This document shows, piece by piece, positions 14,511 to 22,863 of a DNA stretch of 64,000 bases. This stretch comes from Nevskia sp. GTDB lineage: Bacteria > Pseudomonadota > Gammaproteobacteria > Nevskiales > Nevskiaceae. Under the pieces are notes generated by a model. It had not been told where the DNA came from, searched no databases, and was given only the letters and a program-made list of their open reading frames with translations. Each line of letters begins with the position of its first letter. Within the stretch, counting starts at the first letter, position 1. The stretch covers positions 8,230-72,229 of the forward strand of contig JALNYU010000020.1 of the NCBI GenBank assembly GCA_023229645.1. The letters are read 5' to 3'. Both the position numbers and the translations under genes were made by a program.

Positions 14511-16460
14511 TCAGGTGATCGCGGTCGCTGCGGAGAAGGCGCCAGCGACGCGGACGCCGACGTCTACCGTCTGGAAGGCGCGGATGCCGCTAATCCCCGC
14601 CGCAAAGTTCGCGTAAGGGTTGGTGGCGATCTCGATGCTTCCCCAGTCGGCCACGATGACCTGGCTGAAGTCGCCGAAGATCATGGTCGCGGCCGGGATG
14701 TTGGTCGAGCTGGCAGCGCGGAAGCCTTCGATGTTGCCGTCGAGGATGTTGCCTTTCCACAGCGACACCGAATCGGTCGAGGCGACCCGCGGGCGGGCCG
14801 ACAACAGACCAGCGACGGCGGGGGTGGTGACGTAGGCGCAGCCGCTGACGAGCGCGTTGGCGGTGGCCACATCGACCTGTGCATCAATCAGCGCGGCCAG
14901 ACCCAGCGCGGTGCCGGTGAAAGCGCCGATGGACGCGGTGCCGAGAATGCCGACAGGGGCGCCAGAGCCGCCGGTTGCGAAGCCTGCGACGTCAATTGCA
15001 GTCGCCAGCGTGCCGGCCAGGTCGCCCATGATGAACGCGTCGGCGTCAGGCGTGGACTGCTGCAACAGCAGGCGGCTGACTTCGGTGTAGGCACCCAGCA
15101 CTTTCGGGCGTAGCGACAACAGGCCGAGGGTCTGCTGGCTTTCGGTGATGGCGGTGGCTTCGTTTGCCAGCCAGTAGCCGGTGGCCCCTGCGCTCTGTTT
15201 GGTGATGTCAGCATTGCCGACCAGGCCGGACATGGTGCGTGCACCCAGGTCCATCAGCAGGCTGCGTGCGCGAAGCAGGCCGATGAAGTCCTGCGGGCGC
15301 AGTTCGGTGGCGACCATGTTGCCGCCGTTGGCTGCGGTGCCGACGGTCATGTCGCGGCGCTGCACTTCAAACGGCAGGAAAAAGCTGTTCTCGGCCTGGC
15401 GCTGGATGCCAGCGGCGGCTGCCTTGTCGGCAAACGCCTGGCTGGCGGCGCGCTCAAGGCCGGCTGCGGACCAGTCGTTCGACATCATGGCGCGGATCGC
15501 GCGGGTGATGCTGAACGCGCGGGTTTCCTGCGCGCTCATGCCGACTGATGGGTCGAAGGCGGACTTGGTGGCGATGTGGTCCATCAGGCGGCGCGAGAAG
15601 TCGCTGACCGATTCGCCGGTCTGCATGGCCTGGCGCACCAGCGGCTCGATGTCGAAGCGCTTGAACTGTTCGCCCAGGGCGAGCAGGTCGGCGACGCGCT
15701 TGTTGGCGGCGTCGCGGCCGCGGGCTTCGACGGCTGCTTCGTCGATGTGGATGACGGGATCGGGCATGTGTTGCTCCTTGATAATGGGGGTTTCGATGAG
15801 TGGTTCAGCTGCGGCGGCGGGTGCGGATTCGAGCGAGCGGCCGACGCCGACGCTGGTGTCTGCCGGCACGGTGACGAGCGAGTTTTCCAGCGGCTCCCAA
15901 TCGATGACGCGATAGGTGGCGGGCTGGTCGGCTGCGCGTTCGAAGGCGCCGGCATGGGCATCAAGCGCGCGCTGGAAGGCCGCCACGTCGCCCGCGTGGT
16001 CGCGTTGACTGCGCGAGAGCACACGTTCGAAGGCGCGACCGTCCAGGGTGCGTTCAATCTTGTCGCCGGACTTGCCGACGCTTTGCTCGATCACCGTGTG
16101 GATCTCGTAGCCGATGCTGGTTTTGCTGAGGATGCGGGTTTCGACCAGGGCGATGGCCTCGCGGCCTTTTTCGGTGGCGCTGGTGATGCGGACATCGCCG
16201 CGCACCACGTTGTCGGCGTCGCAGCGCACGCTGCCTGGCACGTGCGCGCCGCGCAGGTCGTTCCAGTTGTGGTTGAAAAGCAGCGCGGCGCCGTCGTTGA
16301 GTCGGCCAAGGCGCACTGCTGCGGGTGTGCAGTCGAGGATTTCGATTCCCCACCAGCGTTCGTATGGCTGCTCGCTGGCGAACGACATCGCCACCACCAG
16401 GTCGTCGCCTTCGCGGCGGGTGTTGGCGGCGTCGAGTTTCAGTTCGCGGGTCAGGGACAT
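14511..16460 (-). CDS. Fused prohead protease and HK97-fold major capsid protein (649 aa)
   Basis: Residues 1-210 are an HK97-type prohead protease with catalytic-looking His64 (FNHNW) and Ser115 (TSIGYEI). A linker and a helical delta-like segment (about 232-330) follow, then an HK97-fold capsid domain (about 335-649; TVGTAANGGNMVATELRP near its start, YANFAAGISGIRAFQTVDVGVR near its end). Fusion lets the protease mature the shell in cis. A strong internal ribosome site and ATG at codon 232 could also release an unfused 418-aa capsid protein. The first gene after the portal. Confidence 0.85.
   Translation of the reverse strand: MSLTRELKLDAANTRREGDDLVVAMSFASEQPYERWWGIEILDCTPAAVRLGRLNDGAALLFNHNWNDLRGAHVPGSVRCDADNVVRGDVRITSATEKGREAIALVETRILSKTSIGYEIHTVIEQSVGKSGDKIERTLDGRAFERVLSRSQRDHAGDVAAFQRALDAHAGAFERAADQPATYRVIDWEPLENSLVTVPADTSVGVGRSLESAPAAAAEPLIETPIIKEQHMPDPVIHIDEAAVEARGRDAANKRVADLLALGEQFKRFDIEPLVRQAMQTGESVSDFSRRLMDHIATKSAFDPSVGMSAQETRAFSITRAIRAMMSNDWSAAGLERAASQAFADKAAAAGIQRQAENSFFLPFEVQRRDMTVGTAANGGNMVATELRPQDFIGLLRARSLLMDLGARTMSGLVGNADITKQSAGATGYWLANEATAITESQQTLGLLSLRPKVLGAYTEVSRLLLQQSTPDADAFIMGDLAGTLATAIDVAGFATGGSGAPVGILGTASIGAFTGTALGLAALIDAQVDVATANALVSGCAYVTTPAVAGLLSARPRVASTDSVSLWKGNILDGNIEGFRAASSTNIPAATMIFGDFSQVIVADWGSIEIATNPYANFAAGISGIRAFQTVDVGVRVAGAFSAATAIT
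15767..15779 (-). promoter_or_regulatory. Internal ribosome binding site and start for an unfused capsid protein
   Basis: Within the fusion gene, AAGGAGCAACAC precedes an in-frame ATG at 15767. A near-consensus Shine-Dalgarno at proper spacing inside a coding region is unlikely to be chance. It is preserved in unit B (ATG at 50929). Translation from it would give a 418-aa capsid precursor starting MPDPVI, comparable with stand-alone HK97-type capsid proteins. Confidence 0.65.
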
Positions 16461-16497
16461 GTGCGGTTCTCCATAGGTACCATTTCAGCGCAACGGG

Positions 16498-16525
16498 CGG
16501 AAACGGTTTAGGCGCGGGGTTTCCG
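16498..16525 (-). repeat. Recurrent hairpin element, copy a (upstream of capsid gene)
   Basis: Inverted repeat CGGAAAC/GTTTCCG with a 14-nt spacer containing CCTAAACC, in the leader of the protease-capsid gene. Closely related elements precede the connector candidate (18590-18617) and the SGNH gene (20372-20399). The same three places in unit B also carry it. Purpose unknown: an RNA structure or a protein-binding site are both possible. Confidence 0.55.
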
Positions 16526-16528
16526 ATT

Positions 16529-18013
16529 TCATGCGGCGGGAGGATCGACCGGATCTGGCACAGCCGCCACCGCATCGCCCAGCGTGATGTTTCGCTTGGC
16601 GGCCAGCCGCGCTTCGTTTTCCAGCTCGCTGAACACGTCCTCGATGTCGCGGCCGTTGCGGGCGGCCCATGCGGTGCGGCTGTCGACGCCTTCCTTGAAG
16701 GCGGCGCTGGCGGCGTTGATTTCCTTGAGCGGGTCGTTGCTTTGCCAGCCGCGATGCTGCCAGGCGTGGGCGGCGAACTTGTCGGCCTTTTGGATCGGCA
16801 GCGGGGAGCCGTTGGGTAGCTTGATTGCACCGCGCCCGAGTGCGGCGGTGAGCCAGTGCGAAAACAGCACTTCGAGCCAGGCTTCCTCGAACCAGCGCTG
16901 GTGGCGGCGCCACTGGTCGCGGTCGTCGTTTTGGGTGGCGCGGATGCTGTTGTAGTTGAGGTCTGCGTGGTCGTTGCACAGCGCGGGGTAGGACACGTTC
17001 AGGCCGCTGGCCATGCGGCGGTGGGCGGACTTCATGAAGGGGTCGAACACTTCGTTCGGGTATTTGCTGTCGACCGACGTCACCGTGGTGCCGGCCGGCA
17101 GGGTGTCCCAGGTGCCGGGCGCGCTGGTGGAAAACTTACTGCCGTCCGCCTGCTCGTCGCCGGGCATCTGCGGTGCCTGGCCATCCTCAGTGACGAAGAA
17201 TCCGAGGTGGTCGGCGCCCTGTTTGGCCGCGAGCAGCGCGCTCAATGCGAACTCCCCGGCGAAGTGCATAGAAAGCATCGCCGCGTGCATCCACGGAATG
17301 CCGCGCGTTTGCCCGGAACGACGCGACTTGAAGCGGTGGATGATGTTGGTGGCGTCGACGCGGGTGGCGGTACGCGCACCAGCCGATCCATTGGTGAACC
17401 ATATGGCGACGGTGCGGCCCATGCTGTCCAGCTCGACGCCGAGCTTGATCGCGTTGACGCCGGCCGCCTTGGGACGGTTGTGCCAGGTGGCGATGGTTTC
17501 GACATCGACCACGCGCAGGGCATAGTCGAATTCATTGCCGGCGTTGCGTCCGTATTCCTCGAACAGCAGAAACTCACCGTCGCGCGGGGTGCTGCGGACG
17601 ATGTTCCACATCAGCTCGATCATCGAATAATTGCCCGACACCTCGCACACGCCGCGCTTGCAGAAGCGTGCCCACGCCGCCTCGATCGCCTCGCGCGCCA
17701 TCTGGTCGGATTCGCCGGGGCGGTTTTCGACCAGGCTGACCAGGCGCGGGCCGGTGTCGCCGACGATGTTGGTCTCGCACATTTCCAGATAGCGCAGCGC
17801 GAAGTCGTTGTCGTTTTCCAGATTGCGCGCGCGCTCGCGCAGGCGGTCGAGATCGCCGCGCAGCTCTTCCACGATGTCGGCCTGGGTGGCGCGCCACGAA
17901 TCGGTCAGGCGCGTCAGCTGCGCAGCGGCGAATGCGCGCGACATGGCGCGGTCGATCATGCGCGGGTCGGTGATGGGCTTGGGCTTGCGGCGAAACAGAT
18001 CGGACAGGGCCAT
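16529..18013 (-). CDS. Portal protein, lambda family (494 aa)
   Basis: Forms the dodecameric DNA gate at the capsid vertex. The sequence follows lambda gpB-type portals: N-terminal LTRLTDSWRATQADIVEEL, a conserved YLEMCETNIVGDTGP stretch near 95-109, and a central GIPWMHAAMLSMHFAGEFALSA segment. The length is normal for the family. Overlaps the preceding connector gene by one base. Over 90% identical by eye in unit B (52213-53700). Confidence 0.9.
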   Translation of the reverse strand: MALSDLFRRKPKPITDPRMIDRAMSRAFAAAQLTRLTDSWRATQADIVEELRGDLDRLRERARNLENDNDFALRYLEMCETNIVGDTGPRLVSLVENRPGESDQMAREAIEAAWARFCKRGVCEVSGNYSMIELMWNIVRSTPRDGEFLLFEEYGRNAGNEFDYALRVVDVETIATWHNRPKAAGVNAIKLGVELDSMGRTVAIWFTNGSAGARTATRVDATNIIHRFKSRRSGQTRGIPWMHAAMLSMHFAGEFALSALLAAKQGADHLGFFVTEDGQAPQMPGDEQADGSKFSTSAPGTWDTLPAGTTVTSVDSKYPNEVFDPFMKSAHRRMASGLNVSYPALCNDHADLNYNSIRATQNDDRDQWRRHQRWFEEAWLEVLFSHWLTAALGRGAIKLPNGSPLPIQKADKFAAHAWQHRGWQSNDPLKEINAASAAFKEGVDSRTAWAARNGRDIEDVFSELENEARLAAKRNITLGDAVAAVPDPVDPPAA

Positions 18014-18567
18014 CAGAACCTCATGTAGATGCGGCCGCGACCGGGCCGGTTGCCGGCGGCGGCCTGCTCGCGGGAGACCTCGGCGGCATACTGGCTGCGC
18101 AGCGCGATCAGCTTGGACGTGTCGCGCTGGATCGAGCGATCAAGCCCGGAGGCTTGCATCAGGTCGATCATGTCGGCGGTGGCGCGCGACTCCAGCGCAG
18201 CCTCGATCGCCGCCAGCATGCGCACCGCGTGGCTGCGGCCGTCGAACGTGGTAAGCGCGGACAGGTTGGGGAGTACGGTGAGCATGCCGGTGGCGGTGGT
18301 TTCGCGCGCCGAGGTGCCGGCATTGGTGAAGGTGCGCACCCACTGGTAGTCGCCGGCCGCGTAGGCTGCGGTGGCGACGGCGGTGAGGCTGACCGCGTGG
18401 GCGTCGCCGGATGCGGCGGACGTGAGCGTGAGCTTGACCGCCGCCGAGATCAGCGTGTACGAAAGCGCCCAGCCCGCGCTGGCCTGGTGGTCGCTGTCGC
18501 TGATCGTCCAGGCGATGCTGTCGCCGGATCGGAACGAAAGCGGCTCGGTGGTGGCGGCAGTTGTCAT
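18013..18567 (-). CDS. Head-tail joining candidate (184 aa)
   Basis: Located just before the portal, where lambda has gpW. The N-terminal half is beta-rich (FRSGDSIAWTISDSD...), and the C-terminal 70 residues are helical with a GLDRSIQRDTSKLIALRSQYAAEV...GRGRIYMRF stretch. That C-terminal part is comparable in size and character to gpW-like connector proteins, so this may be a gpW-type domain with an added N-terminal domain. Inference from position and length. Conserved in unit B. Confidence 0.6.
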   Translation of the reverse strand: MTTAATTEPLSFRSGDSIAWTISDSDHQASAGWALSYTLISAAVKLTLTSAASGDAHAVSLTAVATAAYAAGDYQWVRTFTNAGTSARETTATGMLTVLPNLSALTTFDGRSHAVRMLAAIEAALESRATADMIDLMQASGLDRSIQRDTSKLIALRSQYAAEVSREQAAAGNRPGRGRIYMRF

Positions 18568-18589
18568 GCCGCCTTTTTATCGGATGCGG

Positions 18590-18617
18590 CGGAAGCGGTT
18601 TAGGCGGGGGGCTTCCG
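18590..18617 (-). repeat. Recurrent hairpin element, copy b
   Basis: CGGAAGC/GCTTCCG stem around a CCTAAACC-containing loop, 23 nt upstream of the connector gene. Compared with copy a, both stem strands have changed together (AAC/GTT to AGC/GCT). That compensatory change supports a structured RNA or palindromic site. It is followed by GATAAAAAGGCGGC before the start codon, similar to copy c. Confidence 0.55.
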
Positions 18618-18643
18618 ATTTGGGGGCTGTGGCGGCGGCATGT

Positions 18644-18805
18644 CTACATCAGGTCGGTGCCGGTCACAAACATCAGATCGCCGCCAGGGTAGAACATCAG
18701 GTTCGAGGACTGGTTGAAGCGAGATACCCGCAGGCCGGGCGCACCGTCAACGTATGCAGCGCGTGCGCCATTGTGTTCGTGGCCGATTTCGATGGTGAGG
18801 CTCAT
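18644..18805 (-). CDS. Hypothetical 53-aa protein
   Basis: Open frame from ATG 18805 to TAG 18644 encoding a small polar protein with a repeated hydrophobic motif (SSNLMFYPGGDLMFVTGTDLM). It lies between the SGNH terminator and the connector gene. Absent from unit B, which has only a terminator there. No convincing ribosome site is visible, so it could be a chance frame. Confidence 0.4.
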   Translation of the reverse strand: MSLTIEIGHEHNGARAAYVDGAPGLRVSRFNQSSNLMFYPGGDLMFVTGTDLM

Positions 18806-18845
18806 GGGGGAATGGTAGGGGAATCAGGGCGGCATTAAGGCTGGC

Positions 18846-18870
18846 GTAAAAAAGCCCGCTAGGCGGGCTG
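18846..18870 (-). terminator. Terminator after SGNH gene
   Basis: AGCCCGC..GCGGGCT stem followed on the minus strand by a run of T (AAAAAA on plus at 18848-18853). A second hairpin GCCGCC...GGCGGC lies at 18877-18894. Its presence inside the late block implies that transcription of portal and downstream genes needs readthrough, antitermination or its own promoter. Confidence 0.75.
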
Positions 18871-18922
18871 GGTTAGCCGCCCCTGTGAGGCGGCTGTGTT
18901 AGTTTTTCTGTCCGCGCCGGAA

Positions 18923-20311
18923 TCAGAATGAAATGGCGCGCTTTATAACAGATTTAGCGTGTTCCTTGGCCGCCTTGTTCCCGGTTTCTGACAGGTGCAG
19001 CAAGTCGGTTGCCATGTATCCAGTCTGCACGCCAGGTGCCGTTCCGGTTGCCGTGGTCGTGGCGACCTGAGCATCAAGGTCGATATGGTAAGGAAGCGCC
19101 CGAGCAACGTTGTTCACGCTCTGCCTGAAGTTGTTTTGCGCAACCGTCCAGATAGACGTGCTTTCATCGGTTGTGCATTTAGGGATGCCGGTAAATGGCA
19201 CAAGCAGTGTCCCGGCAGATTTTGCAAGTTCACGCATCTGTGCCAGGTAATTGCGCTCTGTGGTGGTTCCGGCGTCGGTCGGCAGGCCGCTTGTGTCGTT
19301 TGGGGAGAATGGTGAATAGATCATCACGCTCGGGGCCAATTGCGTCAGTGCGGTCTGCGCTCTTGCAAAGTAGCTTGCCGTGGTTTGACCTGACACGCCA
19401 AGATTGCAGGATTCAACTTTAAAGCCTGCCAGCTTCAGGGCGCGAACTGCTTTTACCCAAAATGCGTCTGCTGGGTAAGTTGTTTTTGTGCCAAATGTGA
19501 TGCTGTCACCAACACCTACAACGGTATGCACAAGCCCTCTTGCGCGGTACTGAATGCCAACAATTGGGGACCAGTCTGTTTTCCCGGTGGTTGTAAAGCC
19601 TGTAAAGTTCGATGCGGCAAAATTTCCAGCCTCCTTTGCGGTAATCCACTCGTCACCAGTCTGTAGCGATGGGCTTGTGGTGGTTGGTGCGCTCAGTGTG
19701 AAGTTGTTGATTGTGTTCTCGGTGTTGCCTGCGCTCGGGATATACAAGCGTGCATAGACAACTTGGCTGTCTCCATTAAGCTCAACCCACGATGAATAAT
19801 TCCAGCTTGGGTCGATGGCAGATGTCCTTGCCGCTGCATCTGCCATAGTTCCCGTAACCCAAGTCCCAGCGGAGTTCAGATTGCTTGACATGTCGGCAGC
19901 AGTTGAAAACGCGCACGCCATGCCTACAGTCTGAGTGGCACAGTTGTTTAGATAGATGAGCCGCACAGCGTCGAACTTGTCAGCCAGTTTCGCACCTAGC
20001 GAGAAGGTATTGCCTAACTGGTTTGTGACGGTGGCCACAGCAGCCGAGAGGATGCGCGTTGCCACGCTTCGTCCTGGTTTTACCATCAATGCGCCGCCAG
20101 ATTCAGGATCGACAAGCACCGAGTTGTTGTTGGCGTCGGTGACGGTAAATGCAGGAACAGCCCCGCCACGCTCAGGGTTTGCCCCGGAATACGCAGCCAC
20201 CCCGCGCCGTACCAGATCAGCCTCGACATCGGCTGAATAGTTCAACGGCGTGGCACCCGCAGCGACCAGCGCTCCGGCTTGATAAAACGGAGACGTGGCG
20301 ATGATGGTCAT
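18923..20311 (-). CDS. SGNH/GDSL hydrolase-type virion protein (462 aa)
   Basis: Residues 1-60 (MTIIATSPFYQAGALV...) are shared with unit B and probably dock the protein on the particle. About residues 60-250 are beta-rich. The C-terminal part (about 265-462) is an SGNH hydrolase with GDSITFG (catalytic Ser block), a later GVSGQT/Asn region and DLLHLSETG carrying the Asp-x-x-His pair. Such enzymes deacetylate or cleave esters on surface polysaccharide. It sits between terminase and head genes and not with the tail fibres, followed by its own terminator. Confidence 0.75.
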   Translation of the reverse strand: MTIIATSPFYQAGALVAAGATPLNYSADVEADLVRRGVAAYSGANPERGGAVPAFTVTDANNNSVLVDPESGGALMVKPGRSVATRILSAAVATVTNQLGNTFSLGAKLADKFDAVRLIYLNNCATQTVGMACAFSTAADMSSNLNSAGTWVTGTMADAAARTSAIDPSWNYSSWVELNGDSQVVYARLYIPSAGNTENTINNFTLSAPTTTSPSLQTGDEWITAKEAGNFAASNFTGFTTTGKTDWSPIVGIQYRARGLVHTVVGVGDSITFGTKTTYPADAFWVKAVRALKLAGFKVESCNLGVSGQTTASYFARAQTALTQLAPSVMIYSPFSPNDTSGLPTDAGTTTERNYLAQMRELAKSAGTLLVPFTGIPKCTTDESTSIWTVAQNNFRQSVNNVARALPYHIDLDAQVATTTATGTAPGVQTGYMATDLLHLSETGNKAAKEHAKSVIKRAISF

Positions 20312-20371
20312 GGGTGGCCTTTCGGGGTTGCGCAGTGAGTGTTGGTCATGCTGGCTTTTTATCCTGCGCGG

Positions 20372-20399
20372 CGGAAACGGTTAACCGCCCGCGCTTCCG
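20372..20399 (-). repeat. Recurrent hairpin element, copy c
   Basis: CGGAAAC...GCTTCCG arms around a GGTTAACC loop, just upstream of the SGNH gene and overlapping the end of the Mor-like gene. On the minus-strand RNA the changed pair becomes a G-U wobble. Followed by GATAAAAAGCCAGC, as in copy b. Confidence 0.5.
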
Positions 20400-20701
20400 T
20401 TTTTGTATTGCCCGGCGTCGATGGCCTGCTGGCGGACGCCGCGAATCTGGCGGTCGGTGAGGCCGAAGCGTTCGGCGGCCTGCTGGGTGCTGAGGCCGGC
20501 CATAAGGTGGCGGACGATTTCGGCGTTGCGGCGGCTACGGTCGTAGGCGTCGGTGCTGGCGATGTAGTGGGTGCTACGACCCTCTTGCTGGCGCAGCGCC
20601 AGTTCGTAGCGCTGGCGCTGTTCGTCGGTGAAGATGTCGGCGCCGAGCTCGGCGCGGAGGGTTGCTGCCAGGGTGTCCATGATGCGGGTGAGCACGTCCA
20701 T
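20381..20701 (-). CDS. Mor-like helix-turn-helix protein (106 aa)
   Basis: The C-terminal half (RRNAEIVRHLMAGLSTQQAAERFGLTDRQIRGVRQQ) matches the pattern of Mor/C-type activators of phage middle and late transcription: RN.EI followed by an HTH of the form AxxFGLTxRQI. The N-terminus is helical (ILTRIMDTLAATLRAELGADI-like dimerisation part). It lies directly after large terminase. It may activate the late genes, including the block behind the SGNH terminator. Nearly identical in unit B. Confidence 0.65.
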   Translation of the reverse strand: MDVLTRIMDTLAATLRAELGADIFTDEQRQRYELALRQQEGRSTHYIASTDAYDRSRRNAEIVRHLMAGLSTQQAAERFGLTDRQIRGVRQQAIDAGQYKNGSAGG

Positions 20702-20704
20702 TGA

Positions 20705-22672
20705 TTACCAGCCTGTGGGTTGACGTTTGGGGAAGACCACGCGCGTGCCTGGCGCGGGCTTGAGGGGGACGGTGACGGCGGCGGGCGGGGTTTCTGCCGA
20801 TGCCGGAATTACGGTATCGGCCTGCCCGGGCTCGCCCGCTTCCAGCACCGCCCGCGCGCGCGCGAACCAGCCTGGGTCGGGCTTGCCGTTGCGAAAGCGG
20901 CCGATGTTGACTTCCTTGTGCTGGCCGATGGCCCAGGCGCCGACGATGCCGTCGAGCGGTTCGTTGCGCTTGAACCGCGCGCCTTTTTTCTGCTCGTAGC
21001 GCTTGGTCTCGGGGTTGTAGACCTCGGACAGCAGGCCGTCGAAGTAGTCGGTGGGCAGGCCGGCGGGGAAGCGGTAGCGGCGTTCTTCGACCGGCAGCGC
21101 GCCGTCGGCGACGAGGTGGCCGTAGAGGTAATCTTTGCAAAATTCGGTGCCGATGTTCCACACGCAGTATCCGGACTTGACGGTCTTGCCGCGGCGGTCC
21201 TTGTCGGGATAGCTGCCGCTGGTGGCGATGGCGCGGCCCATGCGCGAGGTGCTGCCCTGGCAGGCGTAGACGCGCACCTTGAGGTCGGCGCGCTGGACAA
21301 ACGTGCGCACCTGCTGCCCACGGTGGCCCCGGCTGTCGACGCCGGCGGCGCGGATGGCGAGCGGCCGCCCCCAGGCGTTCGTGCACGGCGCATTGAGCCA
21401 GGCAGCGGCCTCGTTCCACACCTCGGGGCGGGCGGTGTCGCCCTGTATCTGGTGCCAGTCGATCAGCCGGTAGCCGCCTTCGTGCCAGCCGAGCAGGTGG
21501 CAGTCGAGCCAGGTGTCCTGCGTGTCGATGAAGGCGGTGAGCGCAACGACGCCGGGCGGGATCTGCATCAGATCGTGGTCGAGCTCCATGCGCTTTTCGA
21601 GTTCGTTGGTCTTGAGCGCGGTGGTCTGGTCTTCCCACGTTTCGCCGAGGTCGGTGTTGACGAAGGTTTTGAGGGTGGCGGGGTCTTGCTTGGCTTCGAG
21701 AAACTTGGTGGCCAGATCGAGCCACGACGGGCCGAGGCCGATGGGCGCGTACAGCGCAGAGACGTGGTAGCCGCGCCGCTTGATGGAGGGGAACTCCGGA
21801 ACCCACTGCCCGCCAGCCAGCAGCGCGGGCTTGTGGTGTTCCTCGATCGCGTGGCCGCAGTCGCCGCATTCGTACCATGCCGACTGCGGCGGCTTGGTGG
21901 CCTGGTCCCACTTGAGGTTCTCCCACTTGAGGTGCTGCGCGGAGCCGCAGGCAGGGCAGTGGACGTGGTAGCGGCGCTGGTCGCTCAGTTTATATTCGCG
22001 CTCGATCAGGCTGGCTTCCTTGATCGTGGGGGTGGACACCAGCATCAGCTTGTAGCGCGGAAACGACTTGCAGCGCCCGCGCGCCAGCGCCACCGGGTCG
22101 CCCTCGTCGCCGATCTCGCCGGGAAAGCGGTCGAGGTCGTCCATCATCACCTTGGCCGCCGTCACCTGCGCGTAGCTGTTGGGCGAATTGCCGCCCGCCA
22201 GGAACAGGATGCCGCCGGGAAAATCGATTGCATCCTTGCTGTTGGCCGCGTCGCGCGACTTGATGCCGCCCAGGATGTCGCGCACCACGCCCGCGTCCTG
22301 CAGCAGCGGATTCAGCTTCTGCTGCTTCCACTTGTCGCGCGCCTCGATGGTGGGCATGAACACCATCAGCGGCGACGGCGCATGGTGCATGGTGTAGCCG
22401 ATGGCGTTGACCATCGCCTCCGTCACCCCAACCTGGCTGGATTTCATGACCACGATCTCGCGCACCGGGCTGGTGGCGGACAGGCAGTCCATGATCTCGC
22501 GCAGGATCGGGTTGCGCGAGGTGCGCCAGCGGCCCCGCTCGCCGGATTGCTTGGATGACAGCGTGCGGTGGCGGTCAGCCCATTGCGATACGGTGAGGCG
22601 GTCGCGCGGCTTGACGGCGCGGGCGAGGCGTTCGAGGCAGTGGGTGATGGATAGGAGGAGGGAGGCGGTCAT
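20705..22672 (-). CDS. Terminase large subunit, GpA family (655 aa)
   Basis: Packaging ATPase and nuclease. The N-terminal ATPase has a lambda-type deviant Walker A, KSSQVGVTE at 77-85, with the lysine at the front of the motif. A zinc-finger-like CPACGSAQHLKW...YECGDCGHAIEEH stretch lies near 235-275. The C-terminal half (LTAFIDTQDTWLDCHLLGW..., from about 360) is the nuclease. Length is normal for GpA. The first half differs clearly from unit B, while the second half is almost identical. Its start overlaps the preceding gene by 4 nt. Confidence 0.9.
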   Translation of the reverse strand: MTASLLLSITHCLERLARAVKPRDRLTVSQWADRHRTLSSKQSGERGRWRTSRNPILREIMDCLSATSPVREIVVMKSSQVGVTEAMVNAIGYTMHHAPSPLMVFMPTIEARDKWKQQKLNPLLQDAGVVRDILGGIKSRDAANSKDAIDFPGGILFLAGGNSPNSYAQVTAAKVMMDDLDRFPGEIGDEGDPVALARGRCKSFPRYKLMLVSTPTIKEASLIEREYKLSDQRRYHVHCPACGSAQHLKWENLKWDQATKPPQSAWYECGDCGHAIEEHHKPALLAGGQWVPEFPSIKRRGYHVSALYAPIGLGPSWLDLATKFLEAKQDPATLKTFVNTDLGETWEDQTTALKTNELEKRMELDHDLMQIPPGVVALTAFIDTQDTWLDCHLLGWHEGGYRLIDWHQIQGDTARPEVWNEAAAWLNAPCTNAWGRPLAIRAAGVDSRGHRGQQVRTFVQRADLKVRVYACQGSTSRMGRAIATSGSYPDKDRRGKTVKSGYCVWNIGTEFCKDYLYGHLVADGALPVEERRYRFPAGLPTDYFDGLLSEVYNPETKRYEQKKGARFKRNEPLDGIVGAWAIGQHKEVNIGRFRNGKPDPGWFARARAVLEAGEPGQADTVIPASAETPPAAVTVPLKPAPGTRVVFPKRQPTGW

Positions 22673-22860
22673 GCTCTACCTGCTTCCGTTATTTTGTTAC
22701 GAAGTAGTTTGAGCCGCTTTCGCCGCATAAATGGATTAAGCCCGGCCCATCTTTGTCTTTTTGGAAGAATTACATATGACCTATGCATGAGCGCATCGAA
22801 TAACCCGATGTTGCGTCCATTCCGCAATGCCGCATCTGCCAAAGATGGCTTGAGTTTCAT
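22669..22860 (-). CDS. Hypothetical basic protein between terminase genes (63 aa)
   Basis: A very basic small protein (PFMRRKRLKLLRNKITEAGRA at the end), three bases after the preceding gene and overlapping the terminase start in ATGA fashion. No motif recognised and no counterpart in unit B. The context makes translation likely. Confidence 0.45.
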   Translation of the reverse strand: MKLKPSLADAALRNGRNIGLFDALMHRSYVILPKRQRWAGLNPFMRRKRLKLLRNKITEAGRA

Positions 22861-22863
22861 TTT

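Noticed and set aside
16485..16530. Leader peptide MKSETPRLNRFRPLR encoded by the recurrent hairpin
   Set aside because: Related peptides can be read from the other copies, but start codons are missing in them, so the conservation is more likely at the DNA or RNA level.
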